Positions 5,207 to 5,950 of a DNA stretch of 5,950 nt are shown here, piece by piece. This stretch comes from Patescibacteria group bacterium (GTDB lineage Bacteria > Patescibacteriota > Gracilibacteria > UBA1369 > JAHJTR01), in the NCBI GenBank assembly GCA_018829865.1, contig JAHJTR010000136.1, positions 1 to 5,950 on the forward strand. The letters are read 5' to 3'. The translations under genes and the position numbers were made by a program. The notes beneath the pieces were generated by a model. The model searched no databases. It saw only the letters and a list, made by a program, of their open reading frames with translations, and was not told the DNA's origin. Positions within the stretch are counted from its first letter, which is position 1, and every line of letters starts with the position of its first letter.

Positions 5207-5950
5207 CTACCCCATCATCCCCACAACAATCTCCACCTCATCCCGGCTCCCCACAAAAATCGGAACTCGCTGCTCCAATTTCTCCAAATCACGCTCAAGT
5301 AAACGACCATGTCCATCGCTGCTCATCCCGCCAGCCTGCTCCATCAAATAACTCATCGGACGACACTCAAAAAGCATTCTTAACTTTCCATTTGGCGTAT
5401 CACCGTAACCCGGATAGGTAAAAATCCCCTTCCCTTTCAAAATAATCTGATTAATATCCGGCACCATCCCCCCTGAATACCGAAGCGTATAACCTTCTTT
5501 AACCCATCGATCAATAACCTTGGCATACTTTTCATCACTAGCCGCAGCCCTAAGATTCCCCGGGGAAAACATCTTCCCGGCACCAACCTTTAGATTTTCA
5601 TGCTTGAGCCGCCACTCACCATCTAAAGGATTCAGCTCAAACTCATGAGCCCCCTTGCCCCAAGTAATAATCATAGTTGTGCGAGGACCATAAACCACAA
5701 AAAGCGCACAAATCATTTCAGTACCCTTGGAACCAATAAATGTCTTTGCCTTATAAATACTGACAATCGTCCCAACCGACAAATTCACATCCACCAAAGA
5801 CGACCCATCCAAAGGATCGTAAGCAACCCCGTATTCACCCTCTCCCACATTCATCTCTTCAGGTAGTTCCTCAGAAGCGATCACCCCAACCTTGTCACAT
5901 TTTTTTAGATATTTCTGCAAAACCTCATCAGACTGCACATCAAGCGCCAA
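5207..5950 (-). CDS. fbp: Class I fructose-1,6-bisphosphatase, SBPase-like (N-terminus outside window)
   Basis: Hydrolyses the 1-phosphate of fructose-1,6-bisphosphate and/or sedoheptulose-1,7-bisphosphate with Mg2+. The frame is open to the window edge; a TTG happens to be the last codon (5950-5948), but roughly 60-90 residues of the family's 320-340 are missing, so the gene continues past the end. Visible in the 247 residues are ASEELPEE (25-32) and YDPLDGSSLVD (44-54) with the metal-binding Asp/Glu residues, KMFSPGNLRA (126-135), YTLRYSGGMVPDINQII (154-170), and KLRMLFE (189-195) with the last metal-ligand Glu, then AGGMSSDGHGRLLERD (206-221). FSVAFDPLDGSSIVD-like, KMFSPGNLRA, GMVPDxNQII and SSDGH wording is that of plant and algal sedoheptulose-1,7-bisphosphatase more than of E. 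coli Fbp, so dual or SBPase activity is possible. The stop is TAG; the palindromic cluster follows. About 250 bases separate it from AMP phosphorylase. Confidence 0.9.
   Translation of the reverse strand: MALDVQSDEVLQKYLKKCDKVGVIASEELPEEMNVGEGEYGVAYDPLDGSSLVDVNLSVGTIVSIYKAKTFIGSKGTEMICALFVVYGPRTTMIITWGKGAHEFELNPLDGEWRLKHENLKVGAGKMFSPGNLRAAASDEKYAKVIDRWVKEGYTLRYSGGMVPDINQIILKGKGIFTYPGYGDTPNGKLRMLFECRPMSYLMEQAGGMSSDGHGRLLERDLEKLEQRVPIFVGSRDEVEIVVGMMG

Overview
The window most likely comes from a bacterium of the Candidate Phyla Radiation (Patescibacteria). The grounds are an archaeal-type AMP phosphorylase next to a ribose-1,5-bisphosphate isomerase, weak or absent Shine-Dalgarno sites in an AT-rich genome, and a PP2C-like/membrane/propeller protein of the kind common in these genomes. 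The assignment is inference, and no lineage marker is present. TAG, TAA and TGA all end genes here and no long gene has an internal TGA, so nothing suggests the UGA=Gly code of Gracilibacteria/Absconditabacteria.

Layout: (1) 2-1696, plus strand: the 3' part of a gene for a degenerate PP2C-like phosphatase domain, one membrane helix, a coiled coil and a propeller-like C-terminus; its beginning lies before the window. (2) 1697-1855: a convergent intergenic region with three palindromic GGAG-headed hairpins, two of them nearly identical. (3) 1856-4956, minus strand: a three-gene cluster read right to left as AMP phosphorylase, ribose-1,5-bisphosphate isomerase and a dCMP-deaminase-family protein with a lysine-rich N-terminal tail. 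(4) 4957-5206: intergenic, with the likely AMP phosphorylase promoter, a dyad over its -10 box, a 13-bp AT hairpin and three more hairpins of the same repeat family. (5) 5207-5950, minus strand: the 3' part of a class I fructose-1,6-/sedoheptulose-1,7-bisphosphatase gene cut by the window end.

Working together: AMP phosphorylase releases the base from AMP and makes ribose-1,5-bisphosphate; the isomerase turns this into ribulose-1,5-bisphosphate, the substrate of form III-type RuBisCO, giving 3-phosphoglycerate. RuBisCO is not in the window and is predicted elsewhere. The deaminase could interconvert pyrimidine nucleotides entering the same salvage route. The bisphosphatase would link the resulting triose phosphates to hexose or heptulose phosphates. 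The first two steps follow from known families; the roles of the deaminase and the bisphosphatase in this route are inferred from neighbourhood.

The most unusual items are the hairpin family, whose copies keep their pairing while changing sequence; the Lys-tailed deaminase with Cys in place of the usual zinc-ligand His; and the SBPase-like character of the bisphosphatase.
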